Part shown: positions 1-10,400 of the stretch, piece after piece
Position numbering within the stretch: the first letter of the stretch is position 1
Layout: every line of letters starts with the position of its first letter
Assembly (NCBI GenBank): GCA_963851415.1
Contig: CAWKPF010000003.1
Coordinates: forward strand, 2,666,001 to 2,730,000
DNA length: 64,000 nt
From: CAWKPF01 sp963851415
Lineage (GTDB): Bacteria > Acidobacteriota > Thermoanaerobaculia > Multivoradales > Multivoraceae
Direction: 5' to 3'
Position numbers and translations under genes: made by a program
Notes under the pieces: generated by a model
What the model saw: only the letters and a program-made list of their open reading frames with translations
What the model was told of the DNA's origin: nothing
Database searches by the model: none

Positions 1-2228
1 ACGAGACTCTCGATCGCCAGCTGGTGCGTGAACGCGTCCAGACGAGGCCCCGCACCGGTGAGCAGGACCGATTCCAGGTGCTCGAGCAGCTTGGCCGAGG
101 ACCCTTCTCCCAGCAGGCCGGCCCGCTGCGCCTCCAGGAAGCGATAGTACTCGTGCTCGGGCGGGATGAAGGCCGAGGGCCGGGATCGCCGGACGGTCTC
201 GAGATCGCCGAACCAACCGGCGACGCGCAGCTCGAGCGACTCGATCATGAACCGGGACACCGCCGGGGTCGCCTTCAGTTCGGCAACGATCTTGGCGTAG
301 CCCTCGAGATCTCCTGCCAGGGCGCGGCGTCGAGCGATCTCCGGTCGCGCGGGGATCGTGGGATCGATGTGGCGGGCCAGCAGAATGTGCCGCTCACCCT
401 CGTCGCCGCGGCCGGCCTCGCACTGGAGCATTCCCAGATAGTCGTGCGCCGGAGCGAAGGTCGGCGCCATCGAAAGGGCGAGCCCGAGCTCGCTGGCAGC
501 GTCGTCGAATCGACCGTCGCTGACCGCCAGACGTGCAGCCGCCAGATGGGTGAGCGGCAACTCCGGCGCCTCCCGCAGAGCTCGCTCCACGGACTCGTGG
601 GCCTGCCGGGACACCGTTTCGTCTGCCCCGCCGGAGGGGGTGAACCACCGTCGCACCGCGTAGTCGGCATGGGCCGCCATCGCGAGAGCGAAGTCCGCCT
701 CCATCTCGATGGCCCGGTCGAGGAGGCCGATAGCGAGCTCGAAGCTGTCGTCTCCCAGTCTCATGGACTCCGCCCTCTGTCGCGCCTCGAGCAGCAGCTC
801 GATGGCTTCTTCGGGCACACGGTGGCGCGCGCTCAAGAGCTCGAGCTCCCGGCGCAGGCCTTCGGCGATGCGCTGATGAGCCGTTTCCTGGAGCAGAGCG
901 TCATCCAGCGCCCCCTCGAAACGGTCGACCCAGAGTTGTTCCCCGGTACCGACGTCGACCAGCCTGGCCGAGACGCGCAGCCGATCGCTGAGCACTCGCA
1001 GGGTGCCGTCGACGATCGCGTCGACTCCGAGCTCTCTCCCTGCCTCGCGCGGGTCGACGGACTGCCCCTCGTACTTGGCCGTCGCACTGCTGGAACTGAC
1101 TCGAAGACTTCGCGTCGTAGTGAGGATGTCGACCAGGTCCTCGCCGAGCACTTCGGCGAGGTGAGCGTGCTCGTCGGGTCCGCGCAGGCGAAACGGCAGC
1201 ACTGCCAGAGTGCGCTCCTCCGGCGCGATCGACACGAACGTGCTGCCCGATCCCCTCGTCCCGGCGCTTCCTGGATTGACACGCCGAATCGGCGCCGTGC
1301 CGGCGAAGCTCCCGATGCTCGACGTCGCGAGCAGGGTCGCGGTGGAATCGCCGCTCTGCGCGCGGCTCGCGACAACCGCCAGGGCCTCGGCCACTGCGGC
1401 CGCAGATTCGGGGCGGCGATCCGGAGATCGTTCCATCAGCCGGAGGACGAGAGACGCCACGTCTTCGGGCATCGCCACGTACTGACGCGGATCGACCGGA
1501 TCGCTCTCGAGCCGTGCCATCGCCGTAGCGACGACGCTGTCGGCCACGAAGGGAACCCGACCCGTCAGCATCTCGTAGAGCATGGCCCCGAGGGCATAGA
1601 GGTCGGTCCTGGGCCCGACCGTCTCACCTCGCACCTGCTCCGGAGCCATGTACGAGGGGGTGCCGATCATCGCCGCTCCCATCGTCACCCGCGCCTCGTC
1701 GGCGGTCGCGCGAGCCACACCGAAGTCGGTCAGCACGACCCGGCCCGTCGACTCGAGCAACACGTTGGCCGGCTTGATGTCCCGGTGAATGACCGACACC
1801 TCGTGTGCCGCCGCCAGCCCCAGTGCGATCTGGTTCCCGATCTGGGCGGTGCGTGCAATCGAGAGCGGTCCCTCCCTCGAGAGCAGGTCGTCCAGGCTCT
1901 CGCCGTCCACCAGCTCCATGGTCAGATAGAGCACGCCCCCCTGGGCGCCGAGGTCGAAGATTCGCGCTGCGTTGCGATGGGTCACTCGCCGCGCGAGTCG
2001 CACCTCACGCCGGAAGCGCTCGATCGCGTCGTCGGGCCCCGCATGGAGCAGTTTGAGCGCCACCCGGTCGCCGACCTCTTCGTCGAGCGCCGCCCAGACC
2101 GCGCCGGCCGCCCCGCGGCCGAGCAGTGCCTCGATGCGGTACCGCTGTGCGAACCGCTCTCCCGGTTCCGGCTCGTACGCCACGGGTCGCGGCGACCTGT
2201 CGCTGGGGGATTTCTCTCGCTCGGCCAT
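1..2228 (-). CDS. Ser/Thr protein kinase with TolB-like and TPR-type C-terminal region (C-terminus cut by window edge)
   Basis: Cytoplasmic eukaryote-type kinase, open at the left edge, with about 742 codons visible. The ATG at 2228 gives MAEREKSPSD. Visible motifs are a glycine loop (LGRGAAGAVW, about residues 37-46), the catalytic lysine in VALK (K59), HRDIKPAN (148-155), DFG (168-170) and the activation-segment end GTPSYMAPEQ. After the kinase come a linker, a TolB-like/adenylate-cyclase-associated segment (about 335-455, 'LAVLPFRLRG', 'DAIVDGTLRV..RLRVSARLVD') and an alpha-helical TPR-like region to the edge. I see no transmembrane segment in the visible part. It has the same architecture as the kinase at 16608-18776. 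It follows the 2348-3079 gene on the same strand after 119 bp. Its substrate is unknown. Confidence 0.9.
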   Translation of the reverse strand, partial: MAEREKSPSDRSPRPVAYEPEPGERFAQRYRIEALLGRGAAGAVWAALDEEVGDRVALKLLHAGPDDAIERFRREVRLARRVTHRNAARIFDLGAQGGVLYLTMELVDGESLDDLLSREGPLSIARTAQIGNQIALGLAAAHEVSVIHRDIKPANVLLESTGRVVLTDFGVARATADEARVTMGAAMIGTPSYMAPEQVRGETVGPRTDLYALGAMLYEMLTGRVPFVADSVVATAMARLESDPVDPRQYVAMPEDVASLVLRLMERSPDRRPESAAAVAEALAVVASRAQSGDSTATLLATSSIGSFAGTAPIRRVNPGSAGTRGSGSTFVSIAPEERTLAVLPFRLRGPDEHAHLAEVLGEDLVDILTTTRSLRVSSSSATAKYEGQSVDPREAGRELGVDAIVDGTLRVLSDRLRVSARLVDVGTGEQLWVDRFEGALDDALLQETAHQRIAEGLRRELELLSARHRVPEEAIELLLEARQRAESMRLGDDSFELAIGLLDRAIEMEADFALAMAAHADYAVRRWFTPSGGADETVSRQAHESVERALREAPELPLTHLAAARLAVSDGRFDDAASELGLALSMAPTFAPAHDYLGMLQCEAGRGDEGERHILLARHIDPTIPARPEIARRRALAGDLEGYAKIVAELKATPAVSRFMIESLELRVAGWFGDLETVRRSRPSAFIPPEHEYYRFLEAQRAGLLGEGSSAKLLEHLESVLLTGAGPRLDAFTHQLAIESL

Positions 2229-2347
2229 GGTTTCGGCACCATACTCTCAAAGTTCCTCGAAATGAACGCACCGCGCAGAGCCCCCGAGCTCGAGCCGCTC
2301 GGTCCCTCACCGGCCAGACCCCTGCATTCGCGGCTCCTCTTGGCCGC

Positions 2348-3079
2348 TCAGGACCGGGCATGCGGGCGGGCTCGAGCCTGGGCGACGAGCGCCCCGAACA
2401 GCGACAAGAAGGGCGGCCCCTCTCGCCAGAAACACTCGGGATGCCACTGGACACCGAGCACGAAGTCAGGGCCTCGCATCTCGACTGCCTCCACCACGCC
2501 GTCGTCCGCTCGCGCGGTCACCGTCAGACCGTCTCCCAATCGGTCCACCGACTGATGGTGAAAGCTGTTCACGGCCAGGCGCGAGCGACCGAGCAGTCGA
2601 AGCAGCCGGGTGCCGGGATCGAGCGACACCTCGTGGGCCAGCTGGTGGCGGGGTCGCTCGAGATCGTCGTGCACGATGGCTTCGCCGATTCGGCTCGGCA
2701 GATCCTGAATCAAGGTACCGCCCAGTGCGACGTTCAACACCTGCAGGCCACGACAGATCGCGAGTACCGGCACCCCCGAGGCGATCGCTCGCTGAGCCAA
2801 TCCGAGCTCGAACTCGTCTCGCTCGGCGCTGGGCGAGCGCAGGGTCTCGTGCGGCTCCTGGCCGTATCTCTCGGGACTGATGTCGCTGCCTCCCGAAAGT
2901 ACCAGCCCGTCGAAGCTCTCGAGATAGCTCGGATGCTCGGCTGCCTTTCCGGGTGCCAGGATGACCGGGACTCCGCCGACCTCGGAGACGCTGTACACGT
3001 AGTCCCAACGCAGGACGTAGTGCTCTGGCATGTGGGGGTCATTGCCCGCCGTGATGCCGATCAGGGGTGGACGCGACAT
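2348..3079 (-). CDS. Gamma-glutamyl-gamma-aminobutyrate hydrolase family protein (peptidase C26, class I glutamine-amidotransferase fold)
   Basis: A 243-residue protein of the PuuD/C26 family, which cleaves gamma-glutamyl amide bonds in the cytoplasm. The nucleophile elbow is AICRGLQ (C109) and the other catalytic residues lie in GVQWHPE (H213, E215). LSGGSDISPERYG (about 61-73) is the usual family signature. Length is typical. The start lies 15 bp beyond the stop of the isoaspartyl methyltransferase gene, so the two are probably co-transcribed. Nothing nearby points to polyamine catabolism, so the physiological substrate is open. Confidence 0.9.
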   Translation of the reverse strand: MSRPPLIGITAGNDPHMPEHYVLRWDYVYSVSEVGGVPVILAPGKAAEHPSYLESFDGLVLSGGSDISPERYGQEPHETLRSPSAERDEFELGLAQRAIASGVPVLAICRGLQVLNVALGGTLIQDLPSRIGEAIVHDDLERPRHQLAHEVSLDPGTRLLRLLGRSRLAVNSFHHQSVDRLGDGLTVTARADDGVVEAVEMRGPDFVLGVQWHPECFWREGPPFLSLFGALVAQARARPHARS

Positions 3080-3094
3080 CCAGGGGACCTTCCC

Positions 3095-3772
3095 TCATGC
3101 ATGTCGCTTCACCAGCGGTACGAACGCGACCGGCAGCACCGGGCGGCAGTCGACACCCCCGTCGTGGCGCTTCACCAGCAGCATCAGCTCCTGCGCGCCC
3201 CGGCCCCGCTCGAGCGGAATGACCATCTTGCCTCCTTCGCGGAGCTGTGCCACCAGCGCGCGAGGCACCTCGGAAGCCGCCGCCGTGACGATGATCGCGT
3301 CGAACGGGGCGTGCTCGAGCCACCCCTCGTTGCCGTCGGCGCACCGCACCTCGACGTTGCGGTAGCCCAGCCGGCGAAGCGTCTCCCGAGCGCTCTCCGC
3401 GAGGGACTCGATCACCTCGACACTGTAGACCCGGCGCACCAGCTCGGCCAGCACTGCGGCCTGGTAGCCCGAGCCGGTACCGATCTCGAGCACGACGTCC
3501 GTCTCGTGAAGGTCGAGCAGCTCGGTCATCAAGGCAACGATGTACGGCTGGGAAATCGTCTGGCCCTGCCCGATCGGAAGCGGGTGGTTGGCGTAGGCTT
3601 CGCCGCGCCGACTCTCTGGAACGAACAGGTGTCTCGGGACCCTCTCCAGAGCGGCCAGCACCCGGGCGTCGAGACCCTCGCGGCCGTGGTAGGACGTCGT
3701 CTCTCGGGCTTCTCGAGAGACCACGCCCACCAGTCTGTGGCGCCGCTCCGCGAGATCGTCCTGAGGCTTCAC
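3095..3772 (-). CDS. pcm: Protein-L-isoaspartate(D-aspartate) O-methyltransferase
   Basis: A 225-residue SAM-dependent repair methyltransferase that methylates isoaspartyl residues in aged proteins. The family signature IGQGQTISQPYIVA (67-80) and SAM motif I, LEIGTGSGYQ (95-104), are intact, as is the following VYSVEVIE acidic strand. The GTG start is preceded by GGAGG six bases upstream. It sits between the AddA-like gene (29-bp gap) and the C26 hydrolase (15-bp gap), as part of a five-gene minus-strand run. Confidence 0.93.
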   Translation of the reverse strand: MKPQDDLAERRHRLVGVVSREARETTSYHGREGLDARVLAALERVPRHLFVPESRRGEAYANHPLPIGQGQTISQPYIVALMTELLDLHETDVVLEIGTGSGYQAAVLAELVRRVYSVEVIESLAESARETLRRLGYRNVEVRCADGNEGWLEHAPFDAIIVTAAASEVPRALVAQLREGGKMVIPLERGRGAQELMLLVKRHDGGVDCRPVLPVAFVPLVKRHA

Positions 3773-3800
3773 GTGACCTCCTCTTCCCTCGACTGTCGAA

Positions 3801-6800
3801 TCAAACAGTCATCAGCACCCCGCGTGCCGAACGGCCCGTCATCCGCTCGAGGGCGAACAGATACCAGGCCAGCTGACGCTCATAGTGCTCTCGTCGCTCT
3901 TCGAGATCGGCGTCGGTCTTGAAGTCGATCACGACCAGCTCGTCATCTGCCTCCGGCGTAGAGCCCGCACGGGTCGGATCCAGAACCAGATCCATCGAGC
4001 CCTCGATGATCCACCCGCCCTCCAGCTCGAGGGCGAACGGAAGCTCGCGCAAGGCGCCCTCGTCTCCCATCTCCGCCGCGCGCACGAGCAACGGATGCCC
4101 GAGCGCAGCGACCACGGAATCGGTCGCCGCGGCGACCTCGTCGTCGGTCGCCTCGAGCAGCCGCCCCTGCAACTGGGCCATCGCTGCCACCTCCTCTCGC
4201 TCGACGCCCCATTCGACGTCGCGCAGCAAGGTATGCACCAGTGTACCGAAACGAGCGCCGGAAGGCCTGTCGCCGCTGCGCTCCACCCCGGTCGTCTCGA
4301 TCCGAACGGGAGAAGCCGCGACCTCGGGCGGCGCCTCCTCCAGATCGGTCACCGCCTGGACCGTGAACCGCGGCATCGCGCCTTCTTCCAGAACCTCCTG
4401 GCGCAGCTCCCGCCAACGCTCGTACTGCTCCATCCCTTGGCGTGCAACCTCGCCGCCGTCGTCCTCCGCCAGGATCTCCTCCTGGCGCAGCCCGAAATTG
4501 TCGTCGGGCTGCGCGGGGAGCGTGGCCGGATCCCACCACACCACCGCGTACTCCTGGGCGCCGCCTCTCACCTTCTTGCCGTCGACCGTCGTCTGGGGAA
4601 ATCGATGCAGTCCCGGGCGCACCGACGACTCGACCTGACCGTCCTTGTGAGAAGGCCGCCAGAGCACGCTGCTCTCCCCGAAGGGCGGGCACCCCGGAGC
4701 CTCGTCACTGCGTCGACGGGTTTCGGCAAAGCTCGGAAAGATCGCATCGTTGAGCGGCTCCAGCCAGCCCTTGCGTGGCTCCTCACCCACTGCCGGAATC
4801 ACCAGAAGGTCCCGGGCCCGGGTCGCCGCCACGTAGGCGATGCGCAGCCCTTCGGCGCGATCGCGCTCGAGCTCGACGTCGCGCTGTTCGTGCAGCTCGA
4901 TCGGAACCCAACCCAGCAGCGTCTGGGCGCACAGCTCCCGCTTCGGATCGAGTGTGCGCTGTGGGTTCTTGCTGGCGAGATTGCAGGTCATGTCCGCGAG
5001 CAGAACGACCGGAAACTCGAGCCCCTTGGCGTTGTGGACCGTCATCAGCCGCACACCCTCGGCATCGTCCTCCGTCATCGACGACTCCGACGTCCCCGGG
5101 CGTTCCGACTCGGCATTCAGTTGCTCGACGAAGCCGCGGAACGAGCGGCCGCCTCCGAGCTCGTAACCACGGGCCAGATCGAGCACCCGCTCGACGTTGG
5201 CCAGCACCTGGTGTCCGGCCGGGCGCAGCGCGAAACCGGCGTGGGCCCGCGTTCGATCGAGCAACTGATGCAGCGTCTGGACGATCGCCCGCCGATTGCG
5301 CCGATGGTGAAGGTCGGCGAGCAGATCGAGGGCCTCCCGCACCGGGCGCAGTGCCTCTGGGATCTCGGCGACATCGCCTTCGTCTCGACGGAACGGATGC
5401 AGCGTACCCACCTCATGGCGGTAGAGCCACAGCGTCTCGTCGTCGAAGCTGAAGAGCGAGCCGCGCAGGGTCGACCACATCGCCAACTCGTCGTCCGGCC
5501 ACTCGATCGCGATCAGCGCGGCACGCAGCGACTCGACCTCCTCGCGCTGGTGAAAGGTACGCGAGCCGATCAGCAGGTGCGCGACCCCGTGCCTCTCGAG
5601 CGCACTGATGTAGGGCCGGGTCACGTCGTTCCCCCAGCTGAGGAAGCGCCGGAACAACAGACAGATGTGACGGGGCCGGATCGGAACGCGCTCGCCGCTC
5701 TCGGGATCTTGCACCGTCCAGCCGCTGTCCTGCAGCAACCACGCGACGTAGGCCGCCGCGGCGTCCGGCCACGACGCCTCGATCTCCTTGTTGGTGATCG
5801 AGCGATCGCTCCAGGGGCGCGGCACCGGCAGCACGACGACGGACGGCTGACCCTCGACATCCTCACGCTCGCCCTTGCGCAGAGCCACGTACTCGGGATT
5901 TCCCGCCTCCCGATCGCCATCCATGACCGGCTCGAAGGCAGCGTTGATCATGCGCTGCAGCGAAGGCACCGCGCGGAAGCTCCGACTGAGGTAGAGCACT
6001 TCCACTCCAGCCTTCCCGAGCTGTTCCTTGATCTCCTCGTACAGTCGCACGTCGGCTCGACGGAAGCGATAGATCGACTGCTTGGGATCGCCGACCAGGA
6101 ACAGCTTGCCGCCGACCGGGCGCACCCGGGTCCAGTCCGACTGGTCGGGATCGTCGGATGCGAGCAGCATCAGGATCTCCGACTGCAGCGGATCGGTGTC
6201 CTGGAACTCGTCGACGAAGAGGTGGGTGAAGCGCTGTTGCAGATGCTCGCGAACCTCTCGGTTCGAGCGCAGCAGGTTGCGCGTCTCGATGAGCAGATCG
6301 GTGAAATCGAGCTTCCCGACCCGCCGTTTCAGCTCTTCGTAGTCGGCCGCCGCGGTGCGCAGCTCCGCCTGCAACAGAGCGACCAGGTTGGCGTTCGCGG
6401 CGGCTTCGAACTTGTCCAGCACCTCGCGCAGCGAGTCTCGCTCCGCCACCACCTGCTCGCGAGGCACGCCCTCGGCGAACGATCCCCGGCCGGACTTCTT
6501 TCGCCAGTACGCGTTGAGATCGCGTTTGAGCCGAATCAGCCGGGCCTCGAGCTCGTCGTAGTCGCGCTCTCCCGGTTGCGCCGCTTCGCCATTCGAATGG
6601 GAGCGCAACTCCTCCGCCCGCTCGATCCAGGTGGCCAGCAGAGCGACCGGCTCGAGGGCTCTCACCAGCTCGTCCCGGGACGACCCCTGCGCCAGCAGCC
6701 CGGCCAGCTTCTGTACCTTCTTGACCACTTCGTCGATGCCCCACTCGCGGTCGAACTCCGCGACCCGCCACGGCGCCGGAAAGTCGCGCCACTCGACCAG

Positions 6801-7442
6801 GTTCCAACCGGCGCCCGCCAATCGCTCGAGCGCTCCACCGAAGGCGAAGGGGTTGTCGAGCGCGAGACGCGACAGCGCGCGGCGCAGCGCCGGCGAGAGA
6901 TCCTCCAGCCGCTCCTGGATGAAGCGATCGAACGCCTGCTGGTAGAGCTGCGGCGCCTCGCCGTCCGCCACCTCCTCGAATCCCGGATCGATTCCCGCTT
7001 CGACCGGACGCTCTCTCAGGATGTCCGCGCAGAACGAGTGGATCGTTCCGATCCGCGCTTCCTCGAGTCGAGCGATCGCCGCCTCGAGGTTCTCCAGCTC
7101 CTCACGGCACGAAATCATCTCGTCCTCGTCGCCGCTCGTTTCGACGCCCTCCAGCCGATCGCGCGCCTGCGTACGGGCCCGATCGAGCTCCTGGCGCAGT
7201 CTCAGCTTGAGCTCGCCTGCAGCCTTGCGCGTAAAGGTCACGGCGACCAGGCTCTCGACCTTCGCCTCTCCGGCGCGGAGCATCGCCACCACCCGCGCCA
7301 CCAGCACGGTGGTCTTGCCCGTGCCGGCCGCGGCCTCGACCAGCAGACTCTCCCCGAGCGACGTCTCGATCCGTCGACGCGCCTCTTCGTCCTCGCGCGA
7401 GCCGCGATCGAAGGGCAGCACGTTGTCGATCTGCTCGGTCAC
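3801..7442 (-). CDS. UvrD/RecB-type helicase-nuclease, AddA-like
   Basis: A 1213-residue SF1 DNA helicase with a C-terminal RecB-type nuclease, for processing double-strand breaks before recombination. Walker A is AAAGTGKTT (37-45). Other helicase motifs are VAVTFTRKAAGEL, FVDEFQDTDPLQSEIL, LVGDPKQSIYRFRRADV, VRLMTVHNAKGLEFPVV and RIAYVAATRARD. The nuclease signature is DFKTD (about 1173-1177) followed by RQLAWYLFALE. The GTG start gives MTEQIDNVLPF. The partner nuclease gene lies immediately upstream with a 22-bp gap. I call it AddA-like and not RecB, because the neighbour is AddB-like and no recC or recD is present. Confidence 0.9.
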   Translation of the reverse strand: MTEQIDNVLPFDRGSREDEEARRRIETSLGESLLVEAAAGTGKTTVLVARVVAMLRAGEAKVESLVAVTFTRKAAGELKLRLRQELDRARTQARDRLEGVETSGDEDEMISCREELENLEAAIARLEEARIGTIHSFCADILRERPVEAGIDPGFEEVADGEAPQLYQQAFDRFIQERLEDLSPALRRALSRLALDNPFAFGGALERLAGAGWNLVEWRDFPAPWRVAEFDREWGIDEVVKKVQKLAGLLAQGSSRDELVRALEPVALLATWIERAEELRSHSNGEAAQPGERDYDELEARLIRLKRDLNAYWRKKSGRGSFAEGVPREQVVAERDSLREVLDKFEAAANANLVALLQAELRTAAADYEELKRRVGKLDFTDLLIETRNLLRSNREVREHLQQRFTHLFVDEFQDTDPLQSEILMLLASDDPDQSDWTRVRPVGGKLFLVGDPKQSIYRFRRADVRLYEEIKEQLGKAGVEVLYLSRSFRAVPSLQRMINAAFEPVMDGDREAGNPEYVALRKGEREDVEGQPSVVVLPVPRPWSDRSITNKEIEASWPDAAAAYVAWLLQDSGWTVQDPESGERVPIRPRHICLLFRRFLSWGNDVTRPYISALERHGVAHLLIGSRTFHQREEVESLRAALIAIEWPDDELAMWSTLRGSLFSFDDETLWLYRHEVGTLHPFRRDEGDVAEIPEALRPVREALDLLADLHHRRNRRAIVQTLHQLLDRTRAHAGFALRPAGHQVLANVERVLDLARGYELGGGRSFRGFVEQLNAESERPGTSESSMTEDDAEGVRLMTVHNAKGLEFPVVLLADMTCNLASKNPQRTLDPKRELCAQTLLGWVPIELHEQRDVELERDRAEGLRIAYVAATRARDLLVIPAVGEEPRKGWLEPLNDAIFPSFAETRRRSDEAPGCPPFGESSVLWRPSHKDGQVESSVRPGLHRFPQTTVDGKKVRGGAQEYAVVWWDPATLPAQPDDNFGLRQEEILAEDDGGEVARQGMEQYERWRELRQEVLEEGAMPRFTVQAVTDLEEAPPEVAASPVRIETTGVERSGDRPSGARFGTLVHTLLRDVEWGVEREEVAAMAQLQGRLLEATDDEVAAATDSVVAALGHPLLVRAAEMGDEGALRELPFALELEGGWIIEGSMDLVLDPTRAGSTPEADDELVVIDFKTDADLEERREHYERQLAWYLFALERMTGRSARGVLMTV

Positions 7443-7464
7443 GGGACGATCGGCTCCATCGGCT

Positions 7465-10400
7465 TCATCGCGTTCGCCTCAACTCGACCAGCGGATCGAG
7501 CTCTCGCGGGGGCTTGCGGCTCGTGCGCAACTCCTCGCTCGGTCCGCAGACCAACCGGTAGTCGCACCACTTGCATTCGCCCTGGGCGGGAGCGGCCGGC
7601 AGGAACCCGCTGTCGAGTGCCCCTTCGACGGTGCTGATGACCCGCGACACCGAGGCACGACTGTACTGGTCGAGCCGGACCGTGATGGGCTGGTAGCCGC
7701 CCTTCTGCGTGCAGTAGAACAGACGGCCCGACTCGACGATCCGCCCACCGCCCTCGGGCGAGGCACCCTCCCCATGGCTTTGCCCGCTCCCGCTCAGCAT
7801 CTCTTCGGCGGCCAGCGCATAGAGCAGGGGCTGCAGCACCTTGCCCCCGGCAGTGACGACGCCACCCTCACGGAGCTCCTTGCCGTCCCAGTCGCGGGCG
7901 ACCCGGCCCGTCTTGTGATCGGTGACGCGGAGGCGCTCACCGTCTTCGTGCACCTCCACCAGATCGATCGAGCCACGAAGCTGAATGGACCCGGGCTCGC
8001 CGACACGCCCGAGCACGGTGACCGGCTCGACGCGACTCTCTGGATCTCGCCCCTCGCCCAGCGGCCCCGCGAGCGGAAGCCCGAACGCGAGCTCCGACCA
8101 GCGAGGCTGCCAGTGCCGGTCTTCGCTCGCCGTGTGGCGCAACCAGCCCCGCAGATCGCTGCGCAGGTTCTCGATCTCGGACTCCCAGATGCGTGGGATC
8201 GCGGGCGCCAGGCGCTCGGCGTAGTCGGCAGCGCACCGATCGAGCACCAGGTCGAGTACGTCGAGGGCTGCACCGAGATTGCTCTCGGTGACCGGCAGCA
8301 GGGCTTCGTCGGTGAGTGCGGAGAACAACTGATGCTGAGTCTCGTGGAACAGACTGCCCCGGGTGAGCGGATCGAGCTGTTCGAGAGTCTCGAGGGCATC
8401 GCGCGGGCGCAGGCGAACGATCGCCTGCAGGAAGAATCGGTAGGGACAGGCCGCGAAGTGCTGCAGGGCGGTCGGCGAGTAGGGTCGAGCGTTGGGGCGA
8501 TGATCGGCCAGCAGGGCCGCCGCCTCGGCATTCGGTTCGACCAGCCCGTCGACCCGGCTCCACATCTTGCGCCAGCGCCGACCGCGCGCCCGCAGGGAGC
8601 GCGCCAGGCACTGATTGGCATGGAGCAGGAACTGCCCCTGCCCGCGACTCTCGTGGGCCGGCCGACGCAGCAACGGCTGGAGCAGGGCCAGGTCGTACTC
8701 CGCGTCGTCGATCGCTGACTCGGGCCTCTCCGGCGCGGGCCATCCGACTCCGGTCGCAGAGGCGAGCACGGCGCGCTGGCGCAGCTCACGCAGCTCCGGC
8801 AGCGCACCCTCGGCCGCGCGCAGGAGATCGAGCGCATAGAACGAGGGAACCCGCTGGCGGCCCGCCGCGACGTCGACCCGCGGGTACGACGCCACGAGTT
8901 GGCGCACCGCAGCGCCCACCCCCAGGTGAAGCAGCCGGCGCTCCGCCTCGATGCGCTGGCGCTGGTGCGGCAGCCGTAGCGCCTTCGGCGACAGCTGCGC
9001 GAGGTGCTCACGCTGGGCGTCGAGCAACAGCGGATCTTCGAGGGTCCGACGGGGAAACACTCCCTCGGCCAGACCGGGCACGAACACGACCTCGAAGCTG
9101 CGTCCGAGAGCTTCTTCGAGCAGGCCGACGAAGACCCTGCCGAATCGCCGACGTGGAGGGTCGGTGCGCAGCAGGGTCAGACGCTCGGCGAGGACCCGCT
9201 GCACCTGCTCCAACGCGACCGGCCCGACCTCGGCCATCGGCCGCAGCTCGGCGAGCACCTGGAGCACCGTGGCCGGGCGACGCAACGCCATGGTGGCGAG
9301 GCGCTCGAGTCGATCGAGCCACTCCCCCCACGTCGCCTGCTCGGGGAAGGCAGCCAGGAAGTCGATCAAGGGCAGCGCGAAGCGTTCGAGGGTGCGCAGC
9401 TGCTCCAGGCGAGCCTCGATGCCGAGGCGCCGATGCTCGTCTTCGGGGTCGACCTCGCGCGCACGGAGCTCGAGCTCGTGCTCCAGCCCGGCCAGACGGC
9501 GACGCCAGCGGTCAGTGCCTCCGACCACCGAGGCGTCGACCAGCAGCCGTTCCCAACGGTACGGCACCGGCAGGGTGCCAGCGAACACGGGGCCCTCGCC
9601 GTCCTCCTCGGGGTCGTAGGCCTCTTCCGCCGGGTCGACCGCCACTTCGACCACACTCTTGAAGACGAACTGACCTCCGTCGTCGCTCGCTTCCACCCAC
9701 GGGACCTCCTGGTGCCGTGCGTGGCCGTCGGCCTCCAGGCCGGGCACCTGTCCCAGAGAGAGGTACTCCGCGAACGCCGTGGCCGAGAGGCGCTGATCGG
9801 CACACGCCAGGAGGGAGAGAAACGCTCGCCCCGCCGGGTCGGGTCGCGACGTGCCTCGGCTGAACCAGGCCGGAATCTCGGCGCGTCGCAGGGCGGCCTC
9901 GAGCAGCGGCAGATAGGTGGTCGGGCTGCGCAACAGCACCGCCATCCGGTCGAAGCTCACTCCCTCGGCGGCGTGATCACGGAGCCGACGGGCGATCTCC
10001 ACGCACTCCTGCCCTTCGCTCGAGGCCGAGAAGAACTCGACACTGCGATCCTCGGGATCCGTCTCTTCGAGGGGAGGCACATCCTGTGAGAACACGAAGC
10101 TCTGGGCACGCATCAGGCGATCGACCGGGTGTGACTCCGACTCGCCGTCCTTCCCCGCGCTCGGCCAATCGAGCCCATCCAGGTCCACCGCAACGGCGCC
10201 GAGCATCGCTTCGAGGCGCCGTCGTCGCAGACCTTCGCCGTGCTCCGAGGGCACGGTGGCCAACAGGCGGGGCGTGCTCGCTGCCAGAGCCCGCAGGAAG
10301 TGCTCCTCCGCCGGCCAGTCGATCGGCAGGTCGAGCCACAGATTCGGCCACCTCGCCGCCGCCGGCGGCCGGTGCTCGATCGCCTTGGTGGCGGTTTCCA

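Noticed and set aside
24..2555. Very long plus-strand open frame (843 codons)
   Set aside because: It is antisense to the kinase gene at 1-2228, whose HRD, DFG and APE motifs are intact on the minus strand. Long antisense frames are common in DNA this GC-rich.
3885..7637. Plus-strand open frame of 1250 codons
   Set aside because: Exactly antisense to the AddA-like gene; composition is Arg/His/Gln-rich with no domain.
9004..10089. Plus-strand frame of 361 codons within the AddB-like gene
   Set aside because: Antisense shadow; no domain and no ribosome-binding site.
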